From assembly GCA_033002965.1 (NCBI GenBank), contig JAURVB010004689.1:1-64000 (forward strand): a stretch of 64,000 nucleotides of DNA, given 5' to 3'. Source of the stretch: Piper betle. Lineage: Eukaryota > Streptophyta > Magnoliopsida > Piperales > Piperaceae. The position numbers were made by a program, and so were the translations under genes. Positions 12,615 through 25,464 of the stretch are shown here, piece after piece. Position 1 is the first letter of the stretch. The number at the start of each line of letters is the position of its first letter. A model generated the notes under the pieces. It searched no databases. It saw only the letters and a list, made by a program, of their open reading frames with translations, and was not told where the DNA came from.

Positions 12615-14697
12615 CTACTTGAGAAATGTACAGGCCAAGAACAAAAATACAAACGACACAAGAGAAGTAAGGAGTTCCAATGTCCAGGTCGGCTGGAGTA
12701 AATAAGTGGGAATAGCTGGCACTAATATAGATCCACACAACCAGCCAATTGCAAGAGCACCAAACCTGAAGAGAACATAAAATAGCTATACAATAATCAT
12801 TCTTTATCACAGACAATCATGGTCAAACCACCCGTAAGCGTCAAACATACCCAATAATTGAGGCTCTTGCAACACTTTTGGTTTTTTCATTGAGGAAGTA
12901 TATGCATGCAGCTATTGAAACAGCAACCTGCATTGCCATTGAATTGTGCTCGCATCATTTATGGAACATTTTTATCATTATCCAGTATACCAACTTAATT
13001 ACACTATTTGAGTGTCCTCTTCTCAAAAGGAACCAGTATACTGCAGAAAAAGGAGTAATTTTTTTCACCGACAATTGTAGCGACATGTTTACTCATGATT
13101 GATACTTTTGCAAGGCTACAAAAATGTAAAGATAATACCCACCATCAGTATTATTAATAATTCAGAATAGAAGAGCCAAGATACATGTACATTAAAGCAT
13201 GCCGTCCCAGAAAATTATCCATTAGTATAGCATTATCCAAAGTCTAGGTTGTTATGCACGCATGTCATCCCTAAAACAACCTTTGAAACCGCATACATCA
13301 TTATCATTATCTTCCAAAATATTACAGTATGAGATCGAGGAACATTAATATAGGAATCTTTACTGAGCAGCTAGTACAACAAAAATAAAATAAGTTGATT
13401 TCATACAAGAAGATAATGAAAGAAAATATGTATGTACCTGAAAAGCTGGTCCACTCTCAGCAGAATTCATCACGCTCCATGTTCCCATAAAAGCAAACAG
13501 GAAAGCCCTCCTAAGAATAATTTCTTTTGGAGGCATTTCTACAAAGTCAAACAAACGTTTCAACCACGGTGGAGACTCTTCAACTTTTTTCTTCAGCCTA
13601 TTCTTTAAATTAAATTTAGACTTCTTTCGCTCTCTAAAACTGGCCATCAGAATCTTTTCATAAGCCGCTTCAATTGATTCAACACTACTTTCATGGCCAG
13701 CATATTGTTCCAACAGAAAATTGCGTGCCCCTCTGATTTCTTCTTCTGCAGCGTCAGGGTTAACACCTAGCCGCTTATAAGGATTCCAGACGCGCATTCG
13801 TGGAAATTTTGCAAAATTTCCTGCGAGTGAGAACCTCTTAAGGATCAGGTCACAGCAAGTAAATATTTCAAACAATGAACTAAATGCAAGAACTCTTAGA
13901 GTACACCCACATGGCAACAACAAATAGCCTGATTCACTTAGTTAATACAATAAAGATACTACCAAAGAATCTTGACTGCATGAACATGATATCAACAAAA
14001 AAGACTTTGACCACAGTCGCAAGAATTGAATCAAAGAGAATTTTCCCTAAACCCTACTCTAAATTAATTTTTAAAATGTACTAAATTCGCAAATGCATAT
14101 ATCGGCCCCATTTTAGTCCTAAAATATGAATGTATTTCATACTTAATAATGAAAAACTTGGAAACTTGTTTTAGACATACACTAGCAAAAAATCATTTTC
14201 GCAGTGTTCAAATTATCTGGCCTGTGTTAAAACAAAAAGAGGAGTCTTCCTTGTACATATTCCATGATTTTGTTACACAACCAAGAGGAAACCCAAAACA
14301 TAGAACTAGACAGCCAAGATGCAAAATTAGTAAACAAAAATCCAACCCACAATACCTGAACAACCTGGCCTGGAATCAAAATATTAATATGCTTCATGCT
14401 CAATCACGGAAACAGGGAAAAATAGAAAGGCTTCTACAAAAATTGTAGATGCCATATTTAACATTTTTGTTAACACAAGCAAAAGAGTACCCAAAATATG
14501 ATAAACAAAATCAAGATGAAAAAAGATCATATTTTTCGAAAAAGAAAAGGTTCATAAAACAGATTGAAAAAAACATTGATTTTTTCACCTAAAGCAGCTG
14601 CAACAGGGGGGAAGAGGAAACGAGGGCAGCGGCGGCGGGGGGCGGGTAAGGTGGGAGACGAGATGGTGGTGAGAAGCGGCACGCGAAGAGTGGCCAT
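12615..14697 (-). CDS. Plastid J-like-domain membrane protein, CPP1-like (DUF3353) family, 4 exons, 239 aa
   Basis: Exons on the minus strand: 14697-14589, 13820-13438, 12927-12851 and 12765-12615, with introns of 768, 510 and 85 bp that all have GT-AG ends. Joined lengths 109+383+77+151 = 720 nt, that is 239 codons plus TAG with the frame kept at each junction. Exon 1 encodes a Ser/Thr/Arg/Pro-rich stretch fitting a chloroplast transit peptide. Residues about 49-95 are a J-like fold ([18 protein letters not shown]), but no HPD motif is seen, so it should not stimulate Hsp70 like a true J protein. A basic linker follows, then four hydrophobic segments (about 139-156, 163-177, 190-210, 220-238). 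The family includes CPP1, which protects protochlorophyllide oxidoreductase in plastid membranes; which paralog this is cannot be told. The ATG at 14697 is chosen because it opens the transit-like frame. Confidence 0.88.
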
Positions 14698-14829
14698 CTC
14701 TCCGCACCTCCAAGCCGACGACCGGGAGGGCGGACGATGGCCGGCGATGGCGGCCGGAGATGCGGTTGCACGGCGGCGGGGATGGCCGGGGTAAGGGGGT
14801 TTAGGTTTCCGATCGGCTAAAACGTGTAT

Positions 14830-15559
14830 GGTTTGGTTTGTTCGAGAGATGCTACCTCGTTTTTTCTATTTCATCTTTTTATCGTTTAAGTGTTTTTTTT
14901 TATTTAAAGTTTTACAAAATACTTAGACAAGAAAGTCCTGGATTTGGAAGTTGTAGATAAATTTTTAATATTGAATAATAATGAGATATGCCATAAAAAT
15001 TTAATATCTAAAAAATAAACAAATTTTATTTTAAATATATATCATAATTAAATAAGAAGATAAAATTTTTTTATTTATATTTTAATTGACCAAATCTTTT
15101 ACCGGCCAACTTTTAATTTATATATGTTTTATTAATCATAATTGATTTTTTTTTTATTTTAATCAGTCAATTTTCCTACTTTTTGTTAGTGATAAATTTT
15201 AGTTTATCTTCTAATATCTTCTTCTTTCTTGGGCTATTTTTTTAATGTTTTGATCAATTTTAATTGCAAAGCATTTATGTCATCATTTAAAATCAAACAC
15301 CCCTTGGTTCATCCAAACCCTCCGATCAAAATTGTGGTTGAGCCCATGCTTTCCACAACCTAACCAATAGCAACATAGCTAGTCCTTAGCCAAGAAGTAG
15401 TCCGCAATAGTTCTAAAATTAAAGGAAGACGATAAGAGGATGGAAAGGATAAGAAGATGGAAATAGTCAAAGACACCTATAGAGGTTTTAGAGTTTTACA
15501 GGTTTAGCTAGATTCTACATAGGAATCTTATAGAGTTTGTCTTCCATAGTAACCCCTCT
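14830..15559. other. AT-rich intergenic DNA
   Basis: Upstream region of the CPP1-like gene. No gene or clear repeat was seen. A proximal promoter is expected near 14800-14900, but no firm TATA box was recognised. Confidence 0.35.
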
Positions 15560-17640
15560 TACACAATTAAATTTGAAGGAGGAACAGTTCAAATGGACAA
15601 ATAAATGTGAATAAAGTTTTTGGACGTTGAAGGAGAGGTTAACTTCGGCGTCTGTCCTCACATTATGAAAAAGACATGAAGATTTTGTGGTCTACACAGA
15701 TGCCACAAGAGTTGTTCTAGGTTGTGTTTTGATACAGAAGGATAAGGTTAAGCCTATGCATTTCATCAGTTTAAGGTGCATGAGCGTAAGTATCCTACAC
15801 ACTACCTAGAGCTCACAGCAATCATATTCTCACTCAGAATATGGAGGCATTATTTGTATGAAACATCATTCAGACTCTTGACTAATCACCATAGTCTTAA
15901 ATACATCATCATGCAAAAGGATTTGAACAGCAGACAAAAAACCATGGTTAGAGTTGTTATCAAACTATGAGATCGGTATAGCGTACCACGAGGGCAAAGC
16001 AAAATGTGGTAGCAGATTTTCTTAGCAAGAAGCCAGTTCAAGGCTCAGCATGATTGGTAGTAGTAGTGTCAGTGACTCAACATGCTATAGGCAAGAGACA
16101 ATTGGTCGGAATGATGGCATGACTAACCACTTAGCAAGTGTGCTTGAATAGATCATGGTTGCATAGGAGGTAGATAAACAATTGAGTTTGTGGCTAGAAC
16201 AAGGAACACACTAGGAATTGGCTAGTGATGTAGATGAGTTAGTTAGACTGAGAGGTCGATTATTTGTGCCTTATGTTCCTAGGTATCTTGTACTTCGCAT
16301 TATGATTCTTCACAAAGCTCACACGTCGAGATACTTAGTACATCCAGGTGGAGTGACAATGTACCATAATATCTGATGAACTTATTGTTGGCTAGGAATA
16401 AAGAGAGAGGTGTACGATATAGTCGCCAGATGTTTGGTGTCCCAGTAAGTGAAAGCACAACACATATGTCCAGGTGGAACACTATAACCATTGGAAATCT
16501 CAGAGTGGAAGTGGGAAAGCATATCATACGATTTTGTAGTCAGTTTGCCTAGGACCAGCCAACATAAGGATGCTATATGGGTCATTGTAGATTGACTCAC
16601 AAAGAGTGTAAACTTCATACCAATTTGGATGGATTACTCACTGATCACTTTGCCCAAGCTATACAGATATCAAATAGTCAGACTACATGGAAAGACACGA
16701 GTGATCATATTAGATGGGGATCCGATGTTCACATCCTGATTTTGGAAGGCTTTCTAGATAGCTATGGGCTTTGAGTTGAGATTTAGTATAGCATTTCAAA
16801 CTTAGACGAATGGGAACCATACAAATACTAGAGGATTTACTCTAAGCATGCATTCTAGATTTTCGAGAAATTGGGAAGAGCATCTACCCCTAGTAGAGTT
16901 CTCATACAACAATAGTTATCAGGCCACAATTGGAATGACACCATTTGAAACACTATATGGCAGACCATGTGGATCCCTAGTATGCTGGGTGCATGGTAGG
17001 GAACCAATGGTAGTTGGGCAAGAAAAGATCCACTAGACACAAGAGGTAGTGATGCAGATTAGGAAGAAAATGAAGTCAACTCAGGATAGATAGAAAAGTT
17101 ATGCCGATCAGTGCAAACATGAGGTTCATTTTGCGTTAGGAGATCATGATTTCTTGAAGGTCTCTTCGACTAAGGAAAACACGACATTTGGGATGCATGG
17201 GAAACTCAGTCCGCGATATATCAGACCATTTGATGTGATTGAGCCCATTGGACAAGTGGCTTATAGACTAGCATTGTTGCCTCATCTATTGGTTGTACAC
17301 GATGTCTTCAGTGTGTCATTACTGAAAGCATACTATCCGAACAACTCTCATGTGGTCAATTACATAGAGATAGAGTTAAAACAAGACTTAACATATCCAG
17401 AAAATGCAGTTAGGATCGTCTACCACGAGTGAAAGTTCTTAGCAGAAAAAGTTTCTCTAGTACGAGTGCAATGGACTCGATGAGGAGTTGAAGAATCCAC
17501 ATAAGAACATGAAGAAGAGATGAAGAATAAATACCCAGAGATGTTTGAGCAATCAGTTTCAAGACTAGGCACTCTAGTTGAGATTTAGTTTTTCAGGTTA
17601 TTAATGAGTTTCAAACCTCCTTAAGTAAAATTTTGAGGAT
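15560..17640 (+). pseudogene. Tekay/Del-like Ty3/gypsy pol remnant (RNase H to chromodomain)
   Basis: Plus-strand translation with frameshifts gives, in order: the end of reverse transcriptase and RNase H (15660-15970; KVHERKYPTHYLELTA and [10 protein letters not shown]), the integrase zinc-binding region (about 16260-16480), the integrase core (16500-16980; WEEHLPLVEFSYNNSYQAT, GMTPFETLYGRPC) and the C-terminal part with a chromovirus-type end (17100-17440; KLSPRYIRPFDVIEPIGQV, VHDVFSVSLLKAYYP). Everything 5' of the RT end is missing. The words are typical of plant chromoviruses of the Tekay/Del type. It is followed directly by a purine tract and an LTR. Confidence 0.8.
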
Positions 17641-17650
17641 GAAATTTTTC
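17641..17650 (+). other. Polypurine tract before LTR A1
   Basis: The tract ATAGGGAAGG lies next to the TGTAAAACCC start of the LTR, the expected primer site for plus-strand DNA synthesis in a Ty3/gypsy element. Confidence 0.6.
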
Positions 17651-17865
17651 ATAGGGAAGGTTGTAAAACCCATGACTTGAGTCAGAATTTTACATTAGTG
17701 AACCAGTCAGTTCAGCCATCGGTTCGAGTCAAGTCAACTTAATGGCACGCGTGCTTAGTCGAGGCTGACCGTGTGTTATGAGCGATGAGGGTCAAGTGTA
17801 CTTGAGTATATGATGATGATGTCAAAAAAATGATAAGAAGTGAGTTATCAGAGTATATAATAATT

Positions 17866-19243
17866 AGAGTTACTAATTGAGCGAGCTAACTTGTGAGCAT
17901 TTGGCGTTCAGCTCAACTCAACTTTACTTGAAACTCGACATTTAAATGCTCGAGCTTAGACTCAACTTGAATTTGAATCCTACGAGTTGAGCCTGAGCAA
18001 TGTAGTGTTTAACTCGACCCAACTCAGTTATAACTTAAACTTGATTAGAAATCAACTCGTAGCTCGACTTGATTTTGACTCGATAATATAATATAATAAT
18101 ATATATAATATCACTTACCTACTCAAAACACATTTAAAATCATAGATAAATCTTATTATTGACTATTAATATGAATGCTAAAAAATAATTTTACTATAAT
18201 AAATGAGAAAAAATCAATTTTAATTAACATGAGTTTGCTACCTTCAGAAAATCTCTGCCACAACAATGTAATTGTTTATCATGGCTTAATTAACAAAAAT
18301 TGTAAGATTAACAAATTATGCATGCTATGGTTTATATAAGAGATGGACCACTAAAAACATGGATAAGATAGCCAAAAGATTTATAGTTCATTACCAAAAT
18401 AAAAATACATATATAAAAATATTATACATATAATCAGGTTCATACATGATCCATCATCCATCAATAAGCCCATCTGTAAAACTTGTCATTCGAGTTAGAG
18501 TTTTATATTAGTGAACTAGTCAGTTCAACCATCGGTTTGAGTTGAGTCAGCTTCATTAACCGCGTGTTTAGTCAAGGCCAGCCGTGAGTAATGAGCAATA
18601 AGGGTCAAGTGTACTGTGAGTCAACATGTTAGGATTGATTATTTGACGCAATGAATGCCTGAGAGTGGATGAAGTGATATTTGTATGATTTGAGTTATGC
18701 TTAATGAATGTTAATTATCTAATTAAGTAAATTAAAACTGATTATGCTAGTTAACTACAACGTAATTTAGAAAAACATAATAAAATCGATGTGAATAAGA
18801 CCAGCTAGGGACATTTTTAATGTGATGAGAACTGTTGAATGTTTGATGGGTGATAAGTGTATTGTAAGTATGATAGACTATTTTATTGATATACTATTTT
18901 GTTAATTTTTAATCTCTATAACAGTATGTTTTTCTCCAAAATAAGCTACTTTCGAGCTTATGAACAAGTGATTTCGATCTCATAAACGAGCTGGTTTCAA
19001 GCTCATAGACGAGCTAGTTTCCAATTCCAAAACAAACTCATTTTGAGCTACTGAAAATTTAACAGTTTAAGTGTATTCGAGCTCGAGTCGAACTCGAACA
19101 ATATAAGAAATATTTGAGTTGATTTCGAGCAAAGATGCTCGAAACTCATTCGATCTCTAGTCAAGTTCAAACGAACTTCGAGCTATTCGAGTTAAGTCCG
19201 AGCGCAAGGTGAGCTCAACTCACTCACTTGTTTAGCAGCCCTA
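17866..19243. mobile_element. Nested TIR-like insertion (family C) inside LTR A1
   Basis: The left end TTAGAGTTACTAA and the right end TTTAGCAGCCCTAA (revcomp TTAGGGCTGCTAAA) are imperfect inverted repeats, and both arms are rich in GAGCTCGAGT-type words. LTR A1 breaks off exactly at the left end and resumes at the right end (TTTTTTTATGTATTTG, as in A3). The target duplication is not clean. The centre (about 18476-18860) carries a rearranged piece of another LTR A. The TAGGG-type ends suggest a non-autonomous hAT-like element, but this is inference. Confidence 0.55.
18476..18860 (+). repeat. Deleted LTR-A fragment inside the nested insertion
   Basis: Starts TGTAAAACTTGTC and follows the first 150 bp of LTR A closely. 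From about 18640 it then matches an LTR-A segment that normally lies about 1 kb further on (compare 20215-20400). The middle of the LTR has been deleted. Confidence 0.55.
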
Positions 19244-21934
19244 ATGACAATATGCAATTTATTTTTTTTATGTATTTGATCATAGAAGCTAAATAATGCA
19301 TTAGGACGCTTTAGATAGTAGTTTGGGAAGGTTATTACTTATAGAACAAGACATTTGATGTTATTAAGTGGATTATATTTTATGGTATTTTCCCCTTTTT
19401 TTGAACTTTTTTCAGAATTTATTGGGCGGGTTGGTTATTATTTTTTACTTGAGTCATAGTTAAGTCAACTTTTAATTACGAGATAGTCACCCAAAACCTT
19501 CATCCCGAAGTTTCCCCTCTCACTCCGATCACCACCATGACGTCGGCACCACCATTGGCGCCTCTGGCCATAGCGTTGCTGCCTATCAACGCCACCGACA
19601 TCCACTGGAGCTTTGCCGAGCCATCTCCCACCTTCTCAGCCGTCTCTTGGCCTCCACAACACAAGGAAGCCATGCGCTCATGCCACACTCTCGATGCCGA
19701 CCCTGTCGCCAGCTGCGCTGCTCCGTCTACGCCGCACTCTCGACCCAGACAACCTTCCCCCTCCTCGTGCACTACTTCCAAGACCAGCCCAAGGACAGAT
19801 CGAGGAAGCCCAGGTGACCTCGACCAACCCGAGGCTGCCGCCAGTCACCATCACCCTCGTCCTCACCATGGCCACGTCAAGTTCATTGCACCTGTGGTCG
19901 TGTTGAGTTCCCTGAGCCAGTGTCGACCCCCTTGTGCTGACCACATAGCTAAAAAAGTGGCCGAAAAATTGGCAGAAAGTCATCAAAAAATTGGATTTGC
20001 TCGAATTCGCCAAAAATCTCAAGATTTTCATCGAATTTCGCCTGCCAAATTCGATTGAACTTCATGCACTTCTAGGTGGTGAATTCGATTCCCAAGGAGT
20101 GCTACCAAGCCCTAACCGTCGCTGATTGCCGATGACCCGAGGTATAATCACTTTTTACCTAATCATTTAAAATTGATAATTATTAACAAAGCATATTAAG
20201 ATTTGACTGATTGGCATGATAAAATATTTTGATTGAAAATAAAATTAATGGGTATGATTTGAATGCTATTTAATGAATGCAATGGATCTAATTAGATAAA
20301 TTAAGTATATGTTTCTAATTAACTGCAATATAATTTAGATAATCATGATGATAATTGATGTGAATAGGGCTAATGGTGTTTTATTTAGGATGTGTGCATG
20401 CATCATTCAGATAATGGACGTTAATGTTTAGTTTTGATGTGCTAGTACGGAGTAGGAGCTTGCCACCTAGGAGCATAGACACAATTGGAGTTTTTACGAG
20501 GTCCGTTAAGGACTCACTTCTGGTTTGATCTTCTCTTCTATCGTGATTATGTTTGATAGGTAAGCAGACATGTTAGTGGTGGATTTATCGTATCCCACTT
20601 CACACGGGACATTTAGTCGATTGTATTTCGGATTAATAACCCTGGAGGATGAGATCCCACAAGTTTGTTTTAAAAAACTCAGATCTAGATCATGAAGCCA
20701 TCGGGCTACTATATTGTAATCCCTACCTAGACTTGATTACATCATTTTCTCGATTTTTCTAGTGAGATGTGAGACAAGAGGAAGTTGACTCGCAGGTACT
20801 ACGAGTGGTATACGTGTCAGGATCCTGACAATTCTACATTGGTGAGTGGGTGATTCCATTCCCAAAGGATCCTGAAAATTCAACATTTTGAGTTCCTCAA
20901 ACCCGGAGAAGTGTGGTGGATTGCTAGTGTTGCCATGCAGCACATGTCTAGACTTGTGGATTCAATGGATATTGAAGGCACCTACCTAAGAGTATTTGGC
21001 CTTTGTGCTCAGGTCCATGAGTTATACGGAGGATGTAGAGGGTTTTAGTTTAATAGATTTCCCGAGCATGGGATGGTATGAAAATGCTAAGGCATTTGAC
21101 GAGTCAGAATGGGATGTTGTTCATGCCGAGACTTACAGCTCTAGATTAGTGCCTTCATAAGTGATTTTAATACAGAAGTATAAATGATTGATTTTATTTA
21201 ACCTGAGAGTCATCTCTCATGTGCCAGTTTCATTATTTAGTTATTTCTGGACTAATAACACTCGTCATTGATTTTTTCATATTATATATGTAGGTGAAAA
21301 CTTGAATGACTAAGTGTTGTTAGAACCATGGAGGAGCGGGAATGCATCATGCAAATATGTACCTGTTGAGATGGAATGAAAAATGTGATGTGATAAACTG
21401 CATTGAATGGTTGCAGCTATATATTGGACTGTTTTATTGTAGGAATGTTGTGTGAAGATTGTGAAATGATCTGTGATTATTAATATGCATAGAATTGATG
21501 AACTAGTGGATTCAAGACCCAACTCGATAAAAATGAAATGATTATGATGTGAATGTTGTGTGAAAAATATAATGTTTTAACAATATTTATGTTTTTATCG
21601 TTATATATATATATATATATATATTATTTGTTATTGATAGGGTTGTCCTTATTGTACTTTTAGTGGAGATTGTCGATTTTGTTTTAATAATTATTTCTTT
21701 TCAAACTTTTAATGGGTTGCTTTATTTTGATTGTGGATTGCATACCATAGCATTCACTAGAACAACATTAGAGCCTAAATGTCTCATCCAAGCTTAAATG
21801 TTTTCATCACCATCTTGAGACATTGAGGGTAAATCTAGGTTGGCTTGACCGAATTAAGTAGATTAGAGAAACAGTTTGGTCGCTTTTAGCATTTCTGATC
21901 CAGTTCGTGGCAAGCCGAATTGAGATGTTAAATA

Positions 21935-22100
21935 AGATATAGGAAGCTTATGATATAAGTCCACCTAAAGCCTATTATATAAACAAGGTTGTACGGATTT
22001 TATGGACAAGAGAGTGAGTAGTACGAATTGTAAGAATTGCACTATTACTCCTTTACACCCTAAAGTAGTGAAATGTAAGAGGGTACAACGTAACACAAGG
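21935..22100 (+). repeat. LTR fragment related to the last LTR of the window
   Basis: Matches 63366-63490 in word order (TGATATAAG, CCTATTATATAA, ACGGATTT, AGTGAGT, TACTCCTT). Only the fragment is left; the rest up to 22342 is unassigned. Confidence 0.45.
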
Positions 22101-22342
22101 CATTTCTTGAATTTTTTCCATTTTGTTTTAAGCCATTGGAGTACTACAGTGAGCAATATATGGAGGATCTAAGGAAGTATGCTTGTTATGTGTTATTGTT
22201 GATTTGTCTGGAGTAAATTGTGAATATGATGTTTGGCCACATGAGCCCATGCTTATAGCTTTGTGTGGTATTCGGAAAGTTTCAACTTTTCTCTTGCATA
22301 TTAAGACACTCATCTACCAGTAATGTTTATTAGTAGTTTGTA

Positions 22343-23248
22343 TGATAAATTAAATAATAGCCAAGTATACATGGTCGAAACAAGTAATATAATGATGAAT
22401 TTCGAGTATTGTCCCATACAGAGAAGAATTTACTTAAGTTAATTATAGAACATAGAACTAATAGCAAAACAAAAATAGAAAGAGATTTTTAGTCTAAAAT
22501 AAAACCCATTCTACTCCCGAAAGCTAATTAAACCTCATGATCTAAGAAATAGATGACTAATCTACTCATAGAATTAGAACATGATAATTCAAACATTTTG
22601 ATTGAATAAAAGAGTAAAAGTTCGAAATGAATTCAATTAAACTATGTTAAGTTCCATTTGCTCTATAATAAATAAGGATTACTCCATAATAAAATTAAAG
22701 AACATGATGGAAAAGAAATGTACTTTCATTATGAAAAGAACAAAAAATTACAACAACTAGAACTACTTGATTAACTAAACGCTTAAGCCAAGAGTTTATA
22801 TCTCCTTTAAAACAAATGACCACTCATTTATATCGAAGATGTAATGTCCACGAGACACAACAATTTAAGGAGGGAGTTCACAACTTTTTGTAGTCTAATT
22901 AATTATAATGTCCAATCAAATTTGCAACTCTTTGACTTGCTCAACCAATCCTTAAGTATTAAGAGTGCACACAAAATCATCAAAACCCTTCCTTTGTGGC
23001 TTCGTGAACTTTTTGTGGTTACCATTGGGTGGGGCTGAGTGTCATGACCATCCATTCCTAGGCTTTTCTTTTTTTGTTTTCTTCATCTTTTTTTGCATTT
23101 AAACTACAAAATTAAGCATATTTCATAAAATATTAATTAATTGAAATATAGAGTGAAATATCACCTCATTTATAATATTTATACCCGAAATTTATAAAAT
23201 TATATTAAAAACATGAACAAATATTATATACTTTAAACACTTATTACA
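22343..23248 (-). mobile_element. LTR, family B (copy B1), 3' LTR of the Athila remnant
   Basis: On the minus strand it starts TGTAATAAGTGTTTAAAG at 23248 and ends near ATTTATCA at 22343. The two plus-strand copies (48210-49438 and 54224-55393) share its order of blocks, including a TATA-like word (GATATAAATGAG here, CTATATAAAGG there). Its position downstream of the minus-strand Athila integrase identifies it as that element's 3' LTR. Confidence 0.65.
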
Positions 23249-23960
23249 CTCACGAATTTGAACTTTTGCGCATCCCCGGCAAAATGTCTTGAACATGACT
23301 TAAAAATTTTACCACACAAAAATACTTAGTCCACATTATATTCTCATATGATTCTTAGTCAAACTATTGAGAGGCAATAATATGTCAATAAAATCAGAAA
23401 TCCCCTTTTATCAATCATACCCAAAAGAAGGCTCCTAGTATGTGTATAAGGTAATCCTTTAGCTTATCCTTCTCATCTGGAATTAGAAAACATCACTCTA
23501 GCTTATGTTTAAAAATGTTTGCTTTTCATCCCTATCTTAACTAATGTAGTCATTTATTTTTGAAAAATTAATAGGTCTTTAATTTTTTTCAATTTGAGAG
23601 TAGCCATCTTTACTTTTTGACACGAACCCCCATAATTATTGAGTTACAAGGGTTTGGTTACTCTGCAAAGTAGTCATTGCTCTAATTCATTCACTTTTCT
23701 TTTCGCGTTGAAAGATGCTAGGGAAAATTCAAAAATGACATGAGCCGTCATGGAATCATTCAATCGAATTTTCCTATTGCGACACATTCATTGAAATCAT
23801 TTAAAACAAAGAATTGTGAAAATTATAAGGTGGAGAACCAACTCTCAAATGTAATTATTTACTCAATTCATCCTTCATATCAATCAATCAAGTTTTCCCA
23901 AGAAAAGTAAGCTAATTCACATGTATCTATCATTGAACCAAGGGACTAATATACATATAA
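23249..23960 (-). other. Athila 3' interior, non-coding now
   Basis: Region between integrase and 3' LTR, where Athila elements may carry an env-like frame. No protein could be recognised. A PBS-like word TTGCCGGGGATGCGC (minus strand) occurs about 20-35 bp outside the LTR, which is an odd place for it. Confidence 0.35.
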
Positions 23961-25151
23961 TTCGCAACATGAATAAGTTATTGTAGTCTCATTTCTTCTA
24001 ATTCAATAAGTTATTGTAGTCTCATTTCTCCACATGCTTCCAAGTCAAAGTTCAATTCCTTAATGGCCCAACAAACTTTATGTTATAATTCTAGTGGAAG
24101 AAGACAAGCCTTTCTAAACATTAATCGATAAGGGAACATACCGATTAGTGTCTTGAATGTTGTTCTATAAGCCCATAAAACATCATCTAACCTAAAGAAC
24201 TAATTCTTTCTATTACCTTTCACTACCTTTTCAAGAATTTTATGAATCTCACAATTGGATACTTTAGCCTGGCCATTAGTGTATGGATGATATGTGGTGG
24301 CAACGTTATGTTTTACTCCATACTCTGCCAATAATACTTCAAACGGCCTATTGCAAAAGTAAGATCCTTCATCATTAATGATTGCTTAGGGTGTGTCAAA
24401 TCTAGTAAAGATATTCTTTTTCAAAAACTTAACGTCCAGCTTTGCATTATTCGTAGGTAGAGTAACATAATCGACCTATTTGGAAACATAATCGGCAACC
24501 AAAAGAATATAAGTGTTAGAGTTTTATGGAGGAGAAGGACCTATACAATCTATACCCCACACATCAAATAATTCCACCTCAAGAATAGAGCTATGAGACA
24601 TTTTATTCTTACTTGATAGATTTCTAGCCATCTGACGACGATCACATCTCTCAATAAAATGTCTTGCATCAGTAAATAGTGTAGGCCAAAAGAAATCTGA
24701 TTAGAGAACTTTCATTACTATCCTAGTACTTTTAAAGTGCCCCCTATAATCTGTTCAGTGACAAAGATGAAGTTTGGACTCCATTTCATCTTTTGGTATA
24801 CATCTTTTTATCATTCCATCAGCACATTGCTTGAAAAGAAGAGGATTATCTGAAAAATAGAACATAACCTCATGAAAAAATCAATTATTTTGTTCAAAGT
24901 TCATGCCTAATGGCATTTTCTCATTCACCAAGTAATTCGCTAAAGCTACAAACCATGGGACAACACAAAATGAAATGGCCAACATTTTTCAATCAGGGAA
25001 AACCTCATTTACTGTGATGGTCACGCATTTGACAAAGGTGGTCCACTATAAGATTCTTGCTTCCTTTCCTATCCTAAATCTCAACATCAAATTCTTGCAA
25101 TAGATGAACCCATCGGATTAGCCTAGCTTTAGAATCCTTCTTAAACAAAAG
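23961..25151 (-). pseudogene. Athila-type Ty3/gypsy pol remnant (RNase H end and integrase)
   Basis: Minus-strand translation starts with the end of RNase H (KKDSKARLIRWVHLLQEFDVEI, about 25145-25080). It then gives integrase core words VADYVSKWVDYVTLPTN, FLKKNIFTRFDTP, INDEGSYFCNRPFE and ATTYHPYTNGQ, followed by [13 protein letters not shown] and the tail KELNFDLEACG near 24000. These words are those of the plant Athila lineage. Stops and frameshifts are present. The 5' side of pol is cut off at 25152 by a small LTR and then another element's LTR. Confidence 0.75.
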
Positions 25152-25261
25152 TGTTGGGTTTATCCCACATTGGTCGTAGATGATGTTGGTGAGTTGTATA
25201 AAGGCTAATATGAAAGTCTTATTCCCTAAGCTAGCTTTTGGATTAAGAGAGGTTTGTGACA
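25152..25261 (+). mobile_element. Solo LTR of the TRIM-like family F
   Basis: Starts TGTTGGGTTTATCCC and ends TTTGTGACA. At 110 bp it is exactly the length of the repeat at 196-305 and matches it throughout in reverse. No target duplication: the left flank is Athila pol and the right flank is LTR D4. It therefore marks a rearrangement junction rather than a clean insertion. Confidence 0.6.
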
Positions 25262-25464
25262 CATATTCCAGGACTCTAGAGCTTATATACCTTGCAGACA
25301 ATGGTTAGCCTTGCTCGAAAGTTTTATAACTGCACAGTAAAATCTACTAATATAAAGTTAAAACATGCTAGCACAACCATCATAGCATGCATATTAACCG
25401 TACAAGGTTCACATAGTTTGGGGCATATGCCCGTCATATATTCATACACAAAATACATGGTTTA

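Larger units (their letters stand above)
17651..21930 (+). mobile_element. 3' LTR, family A (copy A1), interrupted by a nested insertion
   Basis: Starts TGTAAAACCCATGAC and ends near GAGATGTTA (copy A4 ends in GAGGTGTTACA). Conserved blocks follow in the same order as in A3 and A4: ACTTGAGTCA near 19450, a C-rich island at 19500-19900, GGTATAAT near 20140, GGTAAGCAGA near 20560, TATATATGTAGGTG near 21285, and a tail block at 21700-21930. Removing the insertion 17866-19243 leaves about 2.9 kb, close to A4's 2.74 kb. LTRs this long are known in Tekay-type elements. The 173-codon frame at 19537-20058 lies on the C-rich island and is not conserved in frame between copies. Confidence 0.75.

Noticed and set aside
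19537..20058. 173-codon frame and its neighbours in LTR A1
   Set aside because: Parallel islands in A2, A3 and A4 are not open in the same frame and differ by indels that shift it.
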